In this document: one piece after another, positions 62,295-64,000 of the stretch | How positions within the stretch are numbered: position 1 is the first letter of the stretch | How the letters are laid out: the number at the start of each line of letters is the position of its first letter | From: an uncultured Chitinophaga sp. | GTDB lineage: Bacteria > Bacteroidota > Bacteroidia > Chitinophagales > Chitinophagaceae | Direction of reading: 5' to 3' | DNA length: 64,000 nt | Assembly: GCF_902168175.1 (NCBI RefSeq) | Contig: NZ_CABHOU010000025.1 | Span: 434,001 to 498,000, forward strand | Notes under the pieces: model-generated | The model's database searches: none | Seen by the model: the letters and a program-made list of their open reading frames with translations, nothing else | What the model was told of the DNA's origin: nothing | Translations under genes and position numbers: made by a program

Positions 62295-64000
62295 TTATTC
62301 TTGCATCATTTCCGTTACAACGGTAACTACATCTTCAACATTAGGCTTGGAGAAGTAATCACCATCAGAACCGTAGGCAGGCCGGTGTGCCTGAGCAGCA
62401 AGGGTACGTGGAGCAACGTCCAGGTAACGATAACCACCCTGCAACTCTATCACCTGCTGGAACATGAACGCAGTGCCCCCACCCGGAACATCTTCGTCAA
62501 CAAACAAAATACGGTTCGTTTTCTTCAGCGACTCGATGATCGTATTATTAATATCGAAAGGCAGCAATGTTTGAATATCAAGCAACTCAACTGAAATACC
62601 CAGCTCGTCAAGCGTGTGCATGGCTTCTTCCACTACTCTGAGCGTAGAGCCGTAAGAAACGATCGTGACGTCCGTACCTTCCCTGAGTACATCAACAATT
62701 CCCAGAGGTACAGTAAATTCACCAAGGTTTTCAGGTAATGCTTCTTTCAAACGGTAACCATTCAATGATTCAATCATCAACGCTGGCTCATGCGCACGAA
62801 GTAAAGTGTTGTACATCCCCGCTGCCTGCACCATATTACGCGGCACACAAATATGGAAGCCACGTAAAGAGTTGATGATCATACCCATTGGAGATCCGGA
62901 ATGCCAGATACCTTCCAGCCTGTGACCGCGTGTACGCACAATGATCGGACAGAACTGCTTTCCTTTGGTGCGGTATTGTAATGACGCTACATCGTCGCTT
63001 AACGGCTGTAAACCATAAAGCAGATAATCCAGGTATTGAATTTCCGCGATAGGTCTTAGTCCCCGAAGAGCCATCCCTATCCCCTGCCCCATGATGGTGA
63101 GTTCACGAATGCCGGTATCGGCAATACGCACCTTACCATGCTTCTGCTGCAAACCGGCAAAGCCCTGGTTCACGTCGCCTATCTTTCCCACATCTTCTCC
63201 GAAAGCAAAAACATTAGGGTTGTGGGTAAACAATTCATCGAAATACCTGTTGAGCACTTCGTACCCATTGAGAACAGTTGGTTCAGCACTATATGCCGCT
63301 GGCACTACAGGCACATTAAGTGCAGAGTTGGCGCCGGTGGCATGCAGGTAAGTATTATAATTCTCTCTTTCTGTTTTAAGTTGTGTGTCGTAGAACGCTT
63401 TCAATTCCCCCAAAGCCGGAGATTCTATCTTGCGATTTCGTACCAGCACACTGGCGGCCGCTTTGAGAACATCTCTCCGCAACGGCTCACGGTTAACAGA
63501 CAAATCATGCCTGGCGCGTTCGGCAAAGGCTGTTTCGGCCCGACCTTCATTTACCACATTTTGCAAAAGACCCGTTACTTGCGTAACCTGGGCTTTAATA
63601 GGTGTTATATACTTCTCCCATGCACGTTTCTTAGCTTCCAGCACAACAGCCTTGGCAGTTAGTTCGATTTCGTGAAGGGTTGCATCATCGGCTAAAGCAT
63701 TACTGATCAGCCACTGGCGCATTTTAAGATTACAGTCAAATTCCTTTTCCCAGCTTAATCTTTCCTTACTCTTATACCGTTCGTGAGAACCTGAAGTAGA
63801 GTGCCCCTGGGGCTGGGTAATTTCTTCAACATGGAAAATAGCGGGGATATGGGTTTCACGCACCTTACGAAGGCCTTCTTCAAAGACTTCGCACATACCG
63901 GCATAATCCCATCCTTTTACATTATATATATCTAAACCATTGGAATCCTCCGTTTTACGGAAACCTTCCAAGGCTGCACTAATAGATCCTTTAGTAGTCT
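62295..64000 (-). CDS. 2-oxoacid dehydrogenase E1, fused alpha and beta parts (partial at the right edge)
   Basis: The frame is open to the window edge, so the N-terminus is missing; an internal TTG at 63,969-63,971 is not a real start. About 569 codons are present. The first part is the end of the E1-alpha region: YNVKGWDYAGMCEVFEEGL and FHVEEITQPQGHSTSGSHE. After a helical linker comes the E1-beta region: NVFAFGEDVGKIGDVNQGF, RIADTGIRELTIMGQGIGMA, PIAEIQYLDYLLYGLQPLSD, RTRGHRLEGIWHSGSPMGMI and RILFVDEDVPGGGTAFMFQQ. The alpha-beta fusion is known in Bacteroidota. The likely role is branched-chain 2-oxoacid or pyruvate decarboxylation with ThDP; substrate is open. Confidence 0.93.
   Translation of the reverse strand, partial: TTKGSISAALEGFRKTEDSNGLDIYNVKGWDYAGMCEVFEEGLRKVRETHIPAIFHVEEITQPQGHSTSGSHERYKSKERLSWEKEFDCNLKMRQWLISNALADDATLHEIELTAKAVVLEAKKRAWEKYITPIKAQVTQVTGLLQNVVNEGRAETAFAERARHDLSVNREPLRRDVLKAAASVLVRNRKIESPALGELKAFYDTQLKTERENYNTYLHATGANSALNVPVVPAAYSAEPTVLNGYEVLNRYFDELFTHNPNVFAFGEDVGKIGDVNQGFAGLQQKHGKVRIADTGIRELTIMGQGIGMALRGLRPIAEIQYLDYLLYGLQPLSDDVASLQYRTKGKQFCPIIVRTRGHRLEGIWHSGSPMGMIINSLRGFHICVPRNMVQAAGMYNTLLRAHEPALMIESLNGYRLKEALPENLGEFTVPLGIVDVLREGTDVTIVSYGSTLRVVEEAMHTLDELGISVELLDIQTLLPFDINNTIIESLKKTNRILFVDEDVPGGGTAFMFQQVIELQGGYRYLDVAPRTLAAQAHRPAYGSDGDYFSKPNVEDVVTVVTEMMQE

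Overview
This window is a chromosomal segment of a Bacteroidota bacterium, most likely a member of the Chitinophagaceae (Chitinophaga-like). The grounds are the gene content (type IX secretion plug protein, TamL-type outer-membrane lipoprotein, PafA-type phosphatase, class III glutamine synthetase, fused E1 alpha/beta 2-oxoacid dehydrogenase) and the promoter style: many genes are preceded by a TAnnTTTG -7 box, often with TTG 18-20 nt upstream, and Shine-Dalgarno sequences are not prominent. No insertion sequence, prophage, CRISPR array or rRNA operon was seen. All family assignments come from reading the sequence; no database search was run.

Region 1 (1-12,773, almost all minus strand) is the translation/transcription supercluster: rpsU, xerC-like recombinase, hpf, tRNA-Thr/Tyr/Gly/Thr, a degenerate tRNA-like element, tuf, tRNA-Trp, secE, nusG, then rplK-rplA-rplJ-rplL-rpoB-rpoC (rpoC runs off the left edge). 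A plus-strand DUF1579-like gene with its own terminators sits between nusG and rplK and splits what is usually one block. A consensus promoter in front of rplK compensates for this.

Region 2 (12,979-24,505) has ribE, a nitronate-monooxygenase-like gene and an MFS gene in one plus-strand run. A repeat-rich intergenic patch follows, then truB, tamL (minus), a TrmH-family methyltransferase, a LolC/E-like permease (minus), a serine hydrolase and the T9SS plug protein.

Region 3 (24,593-41,140) holds ndh, glpF-glpK, fsa, the SRP RNA gene (ffs) with a textbook promoter, a methyltransferase, aroE, a ComA-like phosphosulfolactate synthase, a TPR protein, secreted proteins of unknown function, an enoyl-CoA hydratase, pafA and an alpha-oxoamine-synthase-family enzyme. 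The last gene and comA may both serve sulfonolipid synthesis. It is followed by a gene-free stretch of about 1 kb with a six-copy direct-repeat array and a cluster of TTATTAACA-like 9-mers that resembles a replication origin or regulator-binding region.

Region 4 (41,140-64,000) has purL, glnN (GSIII), a Spy/CpxP-like protein made of an internal duplication, a PerM/AI-2E-family permease, efp-accB-accC, a secreted thioredoxin-fold protein, mdh, yceI, a MarR regulator, a minus-strand transporter run (dicarboxylate symporter, DedA, MFS), an amino-acid permease, a YebC-family protein, a D-2-hydroxyacid dehydrogenase, a small zinc-ribbon protein and, at the right edge, the fused E1 alpha/beta dehydrogenase (N-terminus outside the window).
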